64,000 nt of DNA, taken from Allolobophora icterica (taxonomy: Eukaryota > Annelida > Clitellata > Crassiclitellata > Lumbricidae). The stretch is taken from NCBI GenBank assembly GCA_963556255.1, contig OY744613.1, positions 50,738,745-50,802,744 on the forward strand, in the 5' to 3' direction. The position numbers and the translations under genes were made by a program. The notes below the pieces were generated by a model. That model did not search any database and was not told the DNA's origin. It worked only from the letters and a program-made list of their open reading frames with translations. Of the stretch, positions 1 to 10,245 are shown piece after piece (the stretch's first letter is position 1; each line of letters starts with the position of its first letter).

Positions 1-4
1 CCAT

Positions 5-195
5 GGACGTAACTTTGGTCTAAAAAGAGGGGGTACCAATTTCTTACATACACGAAGCAAGGCGGAGACTGCGATCTCTGGGATGGCACAATATTAATAT
101 ATTGATTGGCTTAGCTCAAAAGTGGGGGTACGGCACTCCCAAGTCCCAAAACTGAGGGGACGGGTACCCATCGTAACCCCCACTAATTACGTCTG
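5..195. repeat. MITE, GGCGTTA family, copy 1
   Basis: About 190 bp with short inverted ends (gacgtaactttgg at the left, attacgtctgtg at the right). A clearly related copy lies at 22066-22264. Both contain a run of the form gggggtacgg...ggggta near the middle. The left edge lies almost at the window start, so the boundary is approximate. No coding capacity; the transposon superfamily is not identified. Confidence 0.5.
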
Positions 196-289
196 TGATA
201 TGATCACATATCCTACTGCAACTACATAACGTTCTACTAATAATCCGTTGGTTTTAACATTGGGGTCCATGTGGACCCTAACACCCTAA

Positions 290-673
290 GTGTGACCACA
301 GTAAAAGTCATTACACAGTACGTCGACTCCCGGCCGATGCAGCAGTCAGAATGTGTGACCGACCGCCATTTTGAAACTGAGTCGATTACACACCGATACA
401 CCGGAATCCATCACAGCAAATATTTTTAAACGTTACAATAACATCGAGGACTACACGCCGATACACCGGAATCCATCACATAAAATATTTCTTAAACGCT
501 ACAACAACATCGAGGACTTCATTAGAATTAACAATATTATTTTTAACGTTAATTTCAGCTTAAATATATAATTCAAAATCCCAGTTTCAAAATGGCGTCA
601 CCAGAAAAACTAGTCAACAGTTTTCAATGGGAGTCGACGTACTGTGTAATTATTTATACTGTGGTGTGACTAA
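290..673. repeat. Inverted-repeat MITE with TAA flanks
   Basis: The left arm (about 290-385) and right arm (about 580-673) are roughly 90-nt imperfect inverted repeats; both contain ACAGTACGTCGACTCCC and CCATTTTGAAACTG. The flanking trinucleotide TAA is present on both sides, which would fit a 3-bp TWA target duplication of the PIF/Harbinger type. The interior carries a tandem duplication of about 65 bp (around 391-515). The 66-codon open frame inside is explained by this duplication and is not called a gene. Confidence 0.55.
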
Positions 674-689
674 CTTAGCGACATACCGC

Positions 690-1085
690 GAGGGTAAATT
701 CGACACTGTTGAATAGGAGAGCTCTTAGTAGGCGATCCTTATCTTACGCTGGCTTACAGCTAACCTATATGGTGGTTAGCACAACAGCTTTGCTTAGCAG
801 CGACCATCGAATTATACGTAAAGTAATCCATGGCGCTTCAGACGTTCTCGGATCATCAGATGGTTATTATAATTATTATTCTCGAACGTAAAGTTTATTT
901 TCAATCACTAGAGGACAGGCGTATTGGTAGTCCAACTTCTCTCGTACATATTACCTTTCCAGATTAACGCCATTTTGATGACGTTGACTAAAGAAAAATT
1001 GTCACTTACTAATATTCTTCATAATCTTTCGTGGTTCAGGTGATGTATAATTTAATTTCTACATCACTAGATTAGTAAACTCATC
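690..1085 (+). promoter_or_regulatory. Type-1 upstream block with putative exon 1 and 5' splice site
   Basis: This block recurs upstream of the type-1 zinc-finger genes (19070-19240, 49700-49880) and as an orphan at 24665-25045. It holds TTAACGCCATTTTGATG (GCCATTTT at 969-976, the reverse complement of a YY1-like AAAATGGC) and ends in GTGGTTCAG followed by GTGATG at 1040, a plausible 5' splice site. Conservation stays high up to this site. I infer a promoter with a non-coding first exon for the gene at 4282. No TATA box is apparent. Confidence 0.45.
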
Positions 1086-1559
1086 GCACTATTTTTAAAA
1101 TTTTAACCTCTTAGACTTCATAAGTCTTTTTTGAGCTCCTTGTCTTATAGAACAGCGTGGGAAACCCTTTTCAGTGTGGCGGACCGGAAAAACAATTTTT
1201 CCATTGCAGCAAGACCGATGACCAATTTATTGATTATTTTTCTTTTTCGATCACCTTCAATGTGTATTAAATAATAGATTTCAGAACATAAAACAAATCT
1301 TGGAATTTGGCACAAAATTATATAGTTACATTGGAAGCAGCGATCAAAATTTCTAGTCAAGGCAAACAACTTCTTTTTGACTTGTCAGCAATTCGTCGAA
1401 TAACTATTTCTTCGGCAGTTTTCGTTTACAATATATGTGAAAAAAACATTTACTCCCACTTTCCTCTTTTTAATTTATATGCAAAATATGGTTTTGATTG
1501 CGAGACAATCGTGTTTTTGAAGATCTTCGGAAGCGAGACGCAATAGACTATTTACTCCA
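1086..1559. other. Intergenic or intronic, nothing recognised
   Basis: AT-rich DNA. Short overlapping open frames on both strands show no domain and no paralogous copy elsewhere in the window. Confidence 0.4.
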
Positions 1560-1870
1560 AAATATTTATGCGACTTAATTCATCGCCCTCACTCTGCTGC
1601 TTCTCTCCGTCCTCTTTCCTCTGACCGTTTGGACCTCCTCGTTCCCCGTGTCAGGACTTCTCTGGCGCAATCTAGATATTTTGCTTCCATTGGCCCTGCT
1701 CTTTGTAATGAGCTTCCTCCATTCGTTCGTTCTTCTATTCTCTTAGGTAACGTCTCTTCCTCTTTTACCTTTCTTAAAACTTGCTTTTTCCCTCGGGGTC
1801 TCTCGCACTGGGAGCGCTTCTGAAAGGCCTTCCCGCTAGAAGCGCTTTATAAATATCCGAATACAAAACA
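1560..1870 (+). mobile_element. LINE 3' end (CR1/L2-type reverse transcriptase C-terminus)
   Basis: Frame 1629-1823 reads LLVPRVRTSLAQSRYFASIG then PALCNELPP, the usual C-terminal end of a CR1/L2-like ORF2 (R-T-A...F...GP-LWN-LP). The 3' tail AGCGCTTTATAAATATCCGA is found again, as a short orphan, at 6312-6345 after the first zinc-finger gene. It is 5'-truncated and lacks the RT catalytic core. Confidence 0.7.
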
Positions 1871-2034
1871 ATACAATACCTTGATTGTTAAAAATATGTA
1901 AAACTTTTTCCTCAGTATATTTGACGATGGTCAAAATCCTGATAAACGATTTTAATTTAATTAATATGCTAATATTATGTCCTACATAGACTTCTAGTAA
2001 ACTGACTTCTTTACGGTGTAAGAAGAGCACAAAA

Positions 2035-2235
2035 TTACAAATGCTTCAGAACGTGTTGGCCAGAACTATAACTAAATTCTCAAATGCAACACTTTGCTCT
2101 GTAATACAGTCAATGCACTGGCTTCCTACTGAACAAAGAATCCAGTTTAAGGCATGTTTAATGATTTACATAACCCTTGTCTCTTTCATGACCTTGGCCG
2201 TAACAAAAATATTATATTGCACTTGATAGTTGGAT
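2035..2235 (+). mobile_element. LINE fragment (RT C-terminal region)
   Basis: Translation LQNVLARTITKFSNATLCSV then IQSMHWLPTEQRIQFKACL matches the L2/CR1 pattern LQ.v.n.aaR.it....hItp.l..LHWLP...Ri.fK. Too short to be functional. Confidence 0.65.
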
Positions 2236-3384
2236 TCTTTAAATGTTGATGTGTCCTGATCTAGAAAGGTACTAGGTTCATGGTACTTTTTAGGTTGGTG
2301 GCAAAATCAAACAAGATCTAGACCAGGGGTCGGCCTCCGAGTGGCAAACCCATGGCAGGTGTGTCCAATGTGGCATATATACAAATTTGTGGGCAAGTAG
2401 AATTTGGAGTGCCGCAAAAACTTCAAACTTTTAAATTACCATTCACTTTAGGAATCCACATTTTCTTTGATGCAGGATTTTATTTCAATACCTTTCTAAA
2501 AGCATATTTGAAACAGTGTCTTTTGTTTCATTTTTCTTACGCTTTGTCAGTTAAGACTTGTTTTACAAAAAATAAATAAATTCTAGTGTTCAAGAAGTAT
2601 TCATATTAGCCTAAACGAACACTGCTTTGGCTCTTTATGAAAATTGAAAGCTGTATTCCATACATTACTTTGATGGCTGTAGGTTGTCTGAACATTGACA
2701 TACCAAGGTGTTCATTTTGGATCTTTTTCTAAGATTTGGCATGGATATTAAACCCTTTGAGAGGTTGTATATCGTTAATCACAATGGCCATTTACGTTTT
2801 GGTTGGTCTGTGATAGATTGGTAGGCATTTTATCTGGCACATTATTTGGACCCGCACAATGGCCACCAGTTGGTTCCAGTTTCCTGATTTGGTCCATATA
2901 GATATGAACAATATTATCTATTCTGCAGATGGTGGTTTATTTAACAGATTTGATATTTATCGGTCTGTACTTGGGACCTTAAATAAATGTGTAATTGGGA
3001 GTCTAAATTGCATGGCACACAGTCAAATGGGCAAAGGTGGTGGTCAATGTCACTGATCGCTATTGAAAATTGTGTTCCCTTTTCTGGTAGGCATTTGATC
3101 CCATTTAACGCCATTCCTAGCTTCCCGCCGTATAGATAAGTCTGCAGAATTGAGCCTCGAGCATCTATCAGGACCTTTCCTCCCTTCAGTAAAACTGGAC
3201 TCTTCCAACGCCGAAATGGGGAGTTGTGTGAAATCTCAAAATTGAAAGCAAAGTCGTGTAGATAACTGCAAAGCGCCAAGACAATGCAAAAGGATAACAT
3301 AGACAATTGATATATTTAAACACACTAAGCCTATATTTAATTTATAGATAAATATAGATGTGCATGCGGCTTAAGTAAATAAAT
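2236..3384. other. Spacer, no gene recognised
   Basis: No domain found. At about 2324 the string CAGGGGTCGGCCTCC resembles the end of a non-autonomous hAT element, but no matching opposite end was found. Confidence 0.35.
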
Positions 3385-3570
3385 ACATGATTTCTCAGTG
3401 GCTGGTCCCTCAATTTGGTATAGGCTTGCTCCTGAGCTGCGGATCCTCAAGACTTGTCCACTGCTTTCTTGTCTACTTTAAAGATTGTTCTTTTTCACTG
3501 GGTTTGTGCTGGGAGCACCTCTGAGTAGTTACCTTGAAAATTAGTTCATTGATTGATTGATTTTATGGCA
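3385..3570 (+). mobile_element. Probable LINE 3' tail with (ATTG)n
   Basis: The segment ends in ATTGATTGATTGATT after text of the form ctgggagcacctctgag. Similar (ATTG) tails end LINE fragments near 32225 and 47900 in this window. Assignment rests on tail form only. Confidence 0.35.
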
Positions 3571-3589
3571 TGCTGCTTTGTGATTTTCG

Positions 3590-4281
3590 TGTTAGTAACA
3601 TCAAAGAATTTGTGATCTTTTTGTCCATGAAGTGTAAAAGCCTAAGAACTAACATATTGCTATCCACAGGTCTTTCACTCAAAACTGCAAACGGTGCTCT
3701 TTCACAAAACTCAGTCTTAGCCACCATCTTCCACATACCTCCCTTGCCGCTTCAATTTGAAAAATCATCCATTATTGTTATCTGCCTGCATGACCCGTCG
3801 GATCTTAGCCTTGAACCGATTTTTACCCTGTCTGTCTATCGATTTTGTTTTGACTAAGCGCCTGTTAATAACCTGGTTCCCGCGACTTAGGTTTATCGGG
3901 TGCTCTAGAAATCTTGAGATCACAAATAGGAATATAAGTTCAGAAATTGCATTGCCAATAGACTCATCTCTGGTAGCCAAGTGGTAAAATACACGTTGCA
4001 TATTTTTATCTGTTGAAGATCTAAAGATTCCAGTCCTGAAGAATTGATTTTGAAAACAAGTTGGATACGAATGTTTGCAACAAATTCTCAACACCATCCA
4101 CAACACTTAGTAATTTTGAAACTTAATTTTCATACCAGAATCCCCACTTGAAAACCGCCATACAACTGCAACTAACGTCTAAAGGCATTGGATATAGCAG
4201 TCATCTGGAAAACCATATAAAGACGAACACTGAAGTAAAACCGTACAATTGGAATTTATGTGACAAAGCATTTACACCAAG
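3590..4281 (+). pseudogene. Conserved 5' region with wrecked N-terminal fingers, gene A
   Basis: The stretch is collinear with 19760-20335 (gene B) and in part with 51050-51430 (gene C). From about 4050 it can be read as zinc-finger DNA. A first finger ends in PT then TGA (4149-4151) where the linker HTGEK is expected. A second finger (GYSSHLENH) and a third (PYNWNLCDKAF) follow. Relative to gene B a 1-nt deletion after DKAF shifts the frame just before the open frame at 4282. Genes B and C carry a TGA at the same linker codon, so that lesion is older than the duplications. Confidence 0.65.
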
Positions 4282-6189
4282 ATGCAAATGGAGAGTCGTA
4301 CAGGAAAGCATACTAGAGACAAGCCATACAAGTGCAGTTTATGTCCAAAAACATTTGCACAGAAGGGTACTCTAAAAGATCATTTAACAACCCACACTGG
4401 AGAAAAGCAATACAGTTGTAATTTATGTAACAAAACCTTTGGACGGAAGAGTCTTGTGGAACGCCATAAAAGAATGCACACTGGAGAAAAACCATACAAG
4501 CTCAGTTCACGTCATAAGGCATACAGAGATCATGAGTCTCTAAAACTTCATACAAGAATCGACCCTGGAGAAAAACTATTTGAGTGCAATTTGTGTAACA
4601 GTGCTTTTACATCCAAGAGTAATCTTAATAAGCATTCAAGAATCCATACTGGAGAAAAACCGTACAAGTGCAATTTATGTTACAAAACATTCGCACAGAA
4701 GGATACTCTAAGAAATCATGTAAGAATCCACACTGGTGAAAAGCCATACAGTTGTAATTTTTGTAACAAAACCTTTGGACAGAGGAGAGCTATGGAACGC
4801 CATAAAAGAATCCACACTGGAGAAAAACCATACAAGTGCAATATATGTCACAGAGCTTTTGCATTTAAGAGTAATCGTGATAACCATACAAGAACCCACA
4901 CTGGAGAAAAACCATACAGTTGTAATTTATGTAAGGAAACTTTTGCAAGAAGGGAATATTTGAAACGCCATACACGAACCCATACTGGAGAAAAACCATA
5001 CAAATGCAATTTATGTCATAAGGCATACTCAAAGCAGGAGACTCTGAAATTTCACTCAAGAGTCCACACTGGAGAAAAGCCATACGTTTGTCATTTATGC
5101 AACAAATGTTTTACAGGTAAGAGTGGTCTGGAACGCCATATAAAAACCCACACTGCAGAAAAACCATTGAAGTGCAATTTATGTTACAAAACATTTGCTC
5201 AGAAGAGTCATCTTAACAGCCATGCAAGAACCCACACTAAAGATAAACCATTTAAGTGCAATGTATGTCATAAGGCATTCAAAACGCAGGATTATCTAAA
5301 ACTTCATTCAAGAATCCACACAGGAGAAAGAACATTCAAGTGTAATTTGTGTTATAAAGCCTTTGCTAAAAGGAATGCTCTTGAATGCCATGCAGGAACC
5401 CACACTGGAGAAAAGCCATACAAGTGCAGTTTTTGTCATAAACCACTTTCAAGCAAGAACCTGCTGCATTATCATATGCTGATCCACAGTGGACAAAAAC
5501 CATACAAATGCAACTTGTGTCAGAAAGCATTTGTAAAGAACAGTATTCTACAAGCTCATTTGAGAACCCACTCTACAGAAAAGCCATACATCTGCCAATT
5601 ATGTCCCAAAGCATTTGCAAGAAAGGCGGAGCTGGAACTTCATGCAAAAAGACACGTGTTGGAAAAGCCATACAAATGTAACTTGTGTCTGAAAGCATTT
5701 GCACGGAGTCGTGAAGCCAAAAATCATTCGAGAACACATTCTGATGAAAAACCATTCAAGTGTAATTTATGTATAAAGGCGTTTAGATCGTCTAGTGGTC
5801 TCAAATACCATCTGAAAACCCACAGTGCAAAACGAGTATACAAGTTCAAGCATACGTACCGTCAAAGCGTTATTGCGAGTAACGGAGACAAATGCATTGA
5901 AAGCAATTCCACTACAGATGACAAGTGTTTTGTGGGACAAGATTTGTTAGTAGGAGGTGTCTCAAAACTTTCTTCTGAGGAGAGTAAGAGACCAGGTGCA
6001 GTTAAAAGACAACTTTATGGCAATAATTTAGCTGTTAGAAATGCTTTGCTTTTGACAGCTTATGGCTGTGGAATATGCAATGAAACGTTTCGAATGGAAA
6101 AGGAGTTGGTAGAACATTGTTTTCATCACCGTGACACTCCAAAGAAAGACACTTTTGTTGACCTTTTTGAGGGACATCTCTCAGGTTGA
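4282..6189 (+). CDS. Type-1 C2H2 zinc-finger protein A (18 fingers plus C-terminal module)
   Basis: A 635-residue protein. Eighteen tandem 28-residue units occupy about residues 16-519, mostly C-x2-C-x12-H-x3-H with TGEKP linkers, implying a nuclear sequence-specific DNA-binding factor. Unit 3 (residues 72-99) has lost its zinc ligands (YKLSSRHKAY, TRID). A finger-free basic and acidic tail (520-593) leads to a terminal atypical finger (YGCGIC...HCFHH) and KKDTFVDLF (FVDLF at 625-629). There is no KRAB, BTB, SCAN or ZAD domain. The start is the first ATG after a frame-shifted finger at 4282; translation may really begin in an upstream exon. Closest paralogs in the window are the genes at 20336 and 51431. 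Targets are unknown. Confidence 0.88.
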   Translation: MQMESRTGKHTRDKPYKCSLCPKTFAQKGTLKDHLTTHTGEKQYSCNLCNKTFGRKSLVERHKRMHTGEKPYKLSSRHKAYRDHESLKLHTRIDPGEKLFECNLCNSAFTSKSNLNKHSRIHTGEKPYKCNLCYKTFAQKDTLRNHVRIHTGEKPYSCNFCNKTFGQRRAMERHKRIHTGEKPYKCNICHRAFAFKSNRDNHTRTHTGEKPYSCNLCKETFARREYLKRHTRTHTGEKPYKCNLCHKAYSKQETLKFHSRVHTGEKPYVCHLCNKCFTGKSGLERHIKTHTAEKPLKCNLCYKTFAQKSHLNSHARTHTKDKPFKCNVCHKAFKTQDYLKLHSRIHTGERTFKCNLCYKAFAKRNALECHAGTHTGEKPYKCSFCHKPLSSKNLLHYHMLIHSGQKPYKCNLCQKAFVKNSILQAHLRTHSTEKPYICQLCPKAFARKAELELHAKRHVLEKPYKCNLCLKAFARSREAKNHSRTHSDEKPFKCNLCIKAFRSSSGLKYHLKTHSAKRVYKFKHTYRQSVIASNGDKCIESNSTTDDKCFVGQDLLVGGVSKLSSEESKRPGAVKRQLYGNNLAVRNALLLTAYGCGICNETFRMEKELVEHCFHHRDTPKKDTFVDLFEGHLSG

Positions 6190-6746
6190 TTCTTTGTGGA
6201 AGAATAACGTCTTTTATGACTTTAAATTTCCTTCCAACTAGTAATTGTAACTCTATAAACAGTAAACCTGATATAGTACAGTTATTTTCTTTTTCTCAAC
6301 GGCTCCCATGATAGAAGCGCTTTATAAATGTACGAATACAATACAACGCAATTGTTTTTGAAGTAGTATGATAACTATTGAAAATGAAATAATTAGCGAA
6401 ACTGTTTATGAAGACTTGCCGTTTGATTGGTAACGGACAAAATTATAAATATGCCAAGAATTTTGACATTTTATGCAGAAACGACTTTAAGAGTATTTGC
6501 CATAAATTAGCTAACCATCTCAGGCTCGATCTCGACAGTGTGTTGGTATGAGAGTGTTGTGTATCTTCGCTGTGTTATTGATTTTAAAGTAATCAAATAT
6601 ATGGTAGGTAGGCCTAGAAATCTAAAAGCACAAGTACTTTGGGTACACGTGGAAGCCAATATTCCTGGCAAGGATAGTGTAAAATTGACTCAGAATTAAA
6701 ACCTATTTGCTGTAGTGTCCCTTTTGTGTATTTATAGACAGTAAAA
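6190..6746 (+). other. 3' flank/UTR of gene A, conserved with genes B and C
   Basis: The first 50-100 nt (tgtggaagaataacgtctttt) are shared with the 3' flanks at 21686, 23214, 37257 and 52682, and the similarity with gene C continues to about 6720. A 35-nt LINE tail (6312-6345) has been inserted. No canonical AATAAA is present close to the stop. Confidence 0.5.
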
Positions 6747-6809
6747 GTAGTAATTAAAAATGGTGGTTACGGAGGTCACCTCCGTAGCCACCATTTTGAA
6801 TTACTACTC
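6747..6809. repeat. Near-perfect 63-nt palindrome
   Basis: Arms AGTAGTAATT and AAAATGGTGG...ACGGAGGT are mirrored as ACCTCCGT...CCACCATTTT and AATTACTACT with one or two mismatches and essentially no loop. It could extrude as a cruciform or be a tiny fold-back MITE. Confidence 0.75.
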
Positions 6810-6879
6810 TGTTTGTTCATTGCCTTCAGCTGCGCGGGGTTCAATTCCGGTAGCAAGCTATTTCTAGGATGCTTCACAC

Positions 6880-6906
6880 ACACACGCACACGCACACACA
6901 CACACG
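6880..6906. repeat. (CA)n microsatellite
   Basis: Runs of cacacacac with cgcaca interruptions. Confidence 0.8.
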
Positions 6907-6929
6907 TCTACTGTCAGTGCAATTACTAA

Positions 6930-7060
6930 TGCTCAGAGCAATACTTGTAACAAAGCATTTTCATGGATTAGAACTATGCAACGCCATGCACCATGCTGCA
7001 GTAAAGACATACACATGATATGGATAATATGACAAAGCATTTAAACAAAAAAGATTCTTA
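6930..7060 (+). pseudogene. Fossil zinc-finger fragment
   Basis: Reads CNKAFSWIRTMQRHAPC, one finger with the second histidine lost, then stops. The next unit (tgacaaagcatttaaac) is a finger start in another frame. No open frame remains, so this is a relic of another cluster member. Confidence 0.6.
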
Positions 7061-8411
7061 ATAGGATTATATTTTATCAAAGCTTCTGTCCTCTGGCAAT
7101 TATTGCTAAAAACTTATGGCAAATTACACCAGATTTTGAATTCGTATTCTTTACAGAATTCCCTTCCTAACTTCTCAACTTACATATAAACATGAGATTA
7201 ATAATGCATGATTATTCAAAGTAAAATCAAGGCTATTGTTTCTCATTAATAAGAATAAGAATAACAATTTGAGTTCTAGCTTATATAATTGAACACAATG
7301 TAGCTGAGTTTTTTCAATATAGCATTCCATTTATCTGCTTTCCTTCACTGTGCAGGTGAAGTGTTATGTCAAATTCTTAGTAAACAAACATTAGCCATCG
7401 TGAACAAGAAGTAACACTGTAAATGATACCGCGGTGCACAGTTATTATTAGGTCATCGCCTAAAGAATTCTACAAAGTTATTAAAATAAAGAGGTGTCAT
7501 CTTCTGGTGAGATAGAAACATTTTCAATATATAGCTGAAGATCTGGAGCTATTACTGTTAACTCTGAGGAAACTTGGAAACAAGTATTTAAAATAATATG
7601 CAGTTACTTAAGTGGAAACTGATATGCCAAGAAAGAAATTTCCAGTCTGCTAAAGGCTTTTATAGACAGAAGAACTTCAAATAAAAAACAGACACTCGAG
7701 TCGTGGAAGAGATGTCTTGTAAACAATTGTATTTTCTACTTCTTTAGTGCTCTACTTTCTGGCACGTCCAAAAATCCAATGACCATAATATCTCTGTTTT
7801 ATGCCATTTCTAGACATAATTTAGCACCATCTGCTTTCTTTAGCAGTCATTCAGTTGAACAGCATACATCTTGGATTTCCTGCCGTTTTCCTTCCTTCAG
7901 TTGTTCCTTCACGAACCGTCTTGAACAGTGAATGCTAGAACATTAAGTGACCACTTCAGGTCAAATGTATTTTCTCTATTATAATAACAACTGTTTGCTC
8001 TTCATACACCAAAGCACAAAACCTCATTTATTCAATGACCGTCAACCATATTTCCCGCTTTTATCTAGCATGAGACTTCAGATAGCCCATGTTTTTTATG
8101 TTTCCAATGCTGTGCTCCACATGAAAGTTTCTGCCAGTTTTAAGTATTTAATTCTGACTCAGCTTTGCAATCATCAGCTCCCTTATACTATAGAATGATC
8201 TTTCCTTATTCACGTTCTTTTTGATTTGAGTACGACATTTGGATTTACATGGTTCATGCATCGAAGTTAGTAAAACATTGATTTTCAGATTTTCTAACTG
8301 ATGAAAAAAAGTACTCATCCCTACACATCTTTGCATGGGTTAATCAGCTCTAGCAGGTGTAACATCAACAAATAGGAAAGGGTAACTTTTGATTTAAATT
8401 GCTTCACTTGT
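7061..8411 (-). other. 3' flank of gene H, duplicated at 12530-13538
   Basis: From about 7370 (aacaagaagtaacactg) the DNA is collinear with 12550-13538 downstream of gene J, including tgatcttt..cactgaacagt-type stretches and the cttcacttgttc just after the stop. This marks the H and J units as copies of one segment. Before 7370 nothing is recognised. Confidence 0.5.
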
Positions 8412-9734
8412 TCAAGGCAAGTAGCTTAGGAGATGCATTTCAAATAGTTCCAGAAAAGTGTCTTTCTGCCGATTTACACAGTAGTGATATTCACAATGTT
8501 CCATAAACTCCTTTTCAATTTCAAACATGCCATCACACAGTCCACAACTATAAGGTCCCATACACGAACTATTTATAGCAACACTAATTGTTGATTGACC
8601 TGCGTAAAGTTCTTTTTCACTTTGAATTGTTTTCTTGTTAAGCTTCGATGGAATTTCTGTAGTTTGATTTGTTGTTGACAACTCTGAATCATTATTGGGG
8701 TATCTCTCAGTCATGCCTGACACGCTACTATGACAAAATATATTCTTATACCCTTCGTTAGCGCTGTGGATTTTTACATGGCTTTTGAAACTACGAATCT
8801 GCCTAAATGCTTTCTCACATAACTTGCACTGGTATCGATTTACTCCAGTGTGTGTTCTTGTATGCCTTCTTAGATTAGATGTATGTGCAAATGCTTTCTC
8901 ACATAAATTGCATCTGTATGGTTTTTCTCCAGAGTGGATTCTAGTGTGGTCTATCAGGCGACTTTTCTGTGCAAATGCTTTCTCACATAAATTGCACCTG
9001 TACGGTTTTTCACCAGAGTGGGTTCTACTGTGGACTAGAAGGTGACTTTTCCGTGCACATGCTTTCTCACATAAATTGCACCTGTATGGTTTTTCTCCAG
9101 AGTGGGTTCTAGTGTGGCCTATCAGGTGACTTTTCCATGCAAACACTTTCTCACATAAATTGCACCTGTATGGTTTTTCTCCAGATTGGGTTCTAGTTTG
9201 TTCTATCAGGTGAACTTGTTGTGTTAATGGTTTGTGACATGTATTACAATTGTATGGTTTTACTCCATTGTGGACTCTTGTATGGTATTCCTGATTTCTT
9301 TTACCTGCAAATGTGGCATTACATAAACTGCACTTATACGGCTTTTCTCCAGTGTGGGTTCTTATGTGAACTCTGAGATCTTTATATTCCGCAAATGTTT
9401 TGCAACATAACCGACACAGGTATGGATTGTCTGCTGCATGGGTTCTGGTATGCCTCTTAAGAACAGAACTCAGTGCAAATACTTTCCAACATAAACTGCA
9501 CCTGTATGGTTTTTCTCCAGCGTGTGTTCCTGTGTGAAGTTTGCGAACTCTATATCTTGAAAACATTTTGTTACATAACCTGCATGGGTATGGTTTTTCT
9601 CCTGTGTGGATTCTGGTATACTTTTCCAGAAGAGAACTCTGTGCAAATGATCTCTCACAAAAAACTGCACCTGTATGGATTTTCTCCAGAGTGAGTTCTT
9701 TTAATGCCGCTTTTTGAAGACTGCTATGTCGCAC
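8412..9734 (-). CDS. Type-2 C2H2 zinc-finger protein H (about 10 fingers)
   Basis: The open frame gives up to 440 codons. After a decayed first unit (TGAVFCERSFAQSSLLEKYT) come ten 28-residue fingers (residues 49-328), then a linker and the type-2 C-terminal module YSCGLC...EHCEYH with [14 protein letters not shown] (FLELF at 427-431). Finger 5 (161-188) has both zinc-binding histidines changed to glutamine (EQTRTQ), so it should not fold. Fingers 6-9 are near copies of each other (YRCNLCEK). The 5' limit of the open frame is not an ATG; the first in-frame ATG lies near 9566 inside a finger, so either an upstream exon supplies the start or the N-terminus is decayed. Presumed nuclear DNA-binding protein. 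Confidence 0.75.
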   Translation of the reverse strand: MRHSSLQKAALKELTLEKIHTGAVFCERSFAQSSLLEKYTRIHTGEKPYPCRLCNKMFSRYRVRKLHTGTHAGEKPYRCSLCWKVFALSSVLKRHTRTHAADNPYLCRLCCKTFAEYKDLRVHIRTHTGEKPYKCSLCNATFAGKRNQEYHTRVHNGVKPYNCNTCHKPLTQQVHLIEQTRTQSGEKPYRCNLCEKVFAWKSHLIGHTRTHSGEKPYRCNLCEKACARKSHLLVHSRTHSGEKPYRCNLCEKAFAQKSRLIDHTRIHSGEKPYRCNLCEKAFAHTSNLRRHTRTHTGVNRYQCKLCEKAFRQIRSFKSHVKIHSANEGYKNIFCHSSVSGMTERYPNNDSELSTTNQTTEIPSKLNKKTIQSEKELYAGQSTISVAINSSCMGPYSCGLCDGMFEIEKEFMEHCEYHYCVNRQKDTFLELFEMHLLSYLP

Positions 9735-9965
9735 TTGTGTGGTTTTTCTGCAGTGTATGGTCTTTCAGTTGACTTAGCTGTGCAAATTCTTCATGGCGTA
9801 GATTGCATTTGTATTATCTTCCTCCCGTGTAGTTTGTTGGGATCCACACGTTGACGATTCACGCATGAACACATTTTGTCACGTCAATAGCGCTTGTAGG
9901 TTTTTCTACAATTAGTACAAATTGGCGTGCATTATAAGTACATTATGAAATTCTCGTCTGATATT
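9735..9965 (-). pseudogene. Wrecked N-terminal finger of gene H
   Basis: Read on the minus strand it gives YKCNLRHEEFAQLSQLKDHT, a finger with the second Cys changed to Arg and then a deletion that shifts the frame (HTLQKNHTSAT in place of HTRTH.EKPHKC). It corresponds to the broken first finger of the other type-2 genes, which also start WIQTNYS or similar. Confidence 0.6.
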
Positions 9966-10149
9966 TAGTAGGTAAGAAGAGTTCTTCAATTCCAAGCACA
10001 TCCTCCTCTTATGAAAATATGCGCACCAAAACAAGTCTAAGTTGTGGTCATCAATAGGCGTAATACTGATATAGCATTCATCTTGTATCGACTTGTAATG
10101 ATTTAATATAAATTGAGTAGTCTATGTTTAAATATAAATTTAGAACGAG

Positions 10150-10245
10150 AAGTAAATGTAACTCACCTGAACAAGTGGAATAAAGAAAACGTAGTTACTA
10201 GAATTGTTTTGTCAGCTACAAGAAAATGGCGTCAGAAAAAATATC
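10150..10245 (-). promoter_or_regulatory. Putative exon 1 and 5' splice site of gene H
   Basis: In gene orientation: GACGCCATTTTCTTGTAGC (GCCATTTT at 10230-10223), then CTAGTAACTACGTTTTC, then CACTTGTTCAG followed by GTGAGTT at 10166. CAG/GTGAGT is a strong 5' splice site. The same order (motif, TAACTACGTCTTC, donor) occurs at 15470-15550, 42580-42660 and 56878-56955. The motif lies about 490 nt upstream of the open frame. Confidence 0.5.

Noticed and set aside
258..290. Fourth piggyBac-like end with GGGGTCCATGTGGACCC
   Set aside because: The palindrome resembles the piggyBac hairpins, but no CCCT end or TTAA is next to it.
371..571. 66-codon open frame with a repeated RYNNIED motif
   Set aside because: Lies inside an inverted-repeat MITE; the internal repeat is a DNA-level tandem duplication.
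2324..2345. hAT terminal repeat CAGGGGTCGGCCTCC
   Set aside because: Only one end was found; no partner or 8-bp target duplication could be identified.
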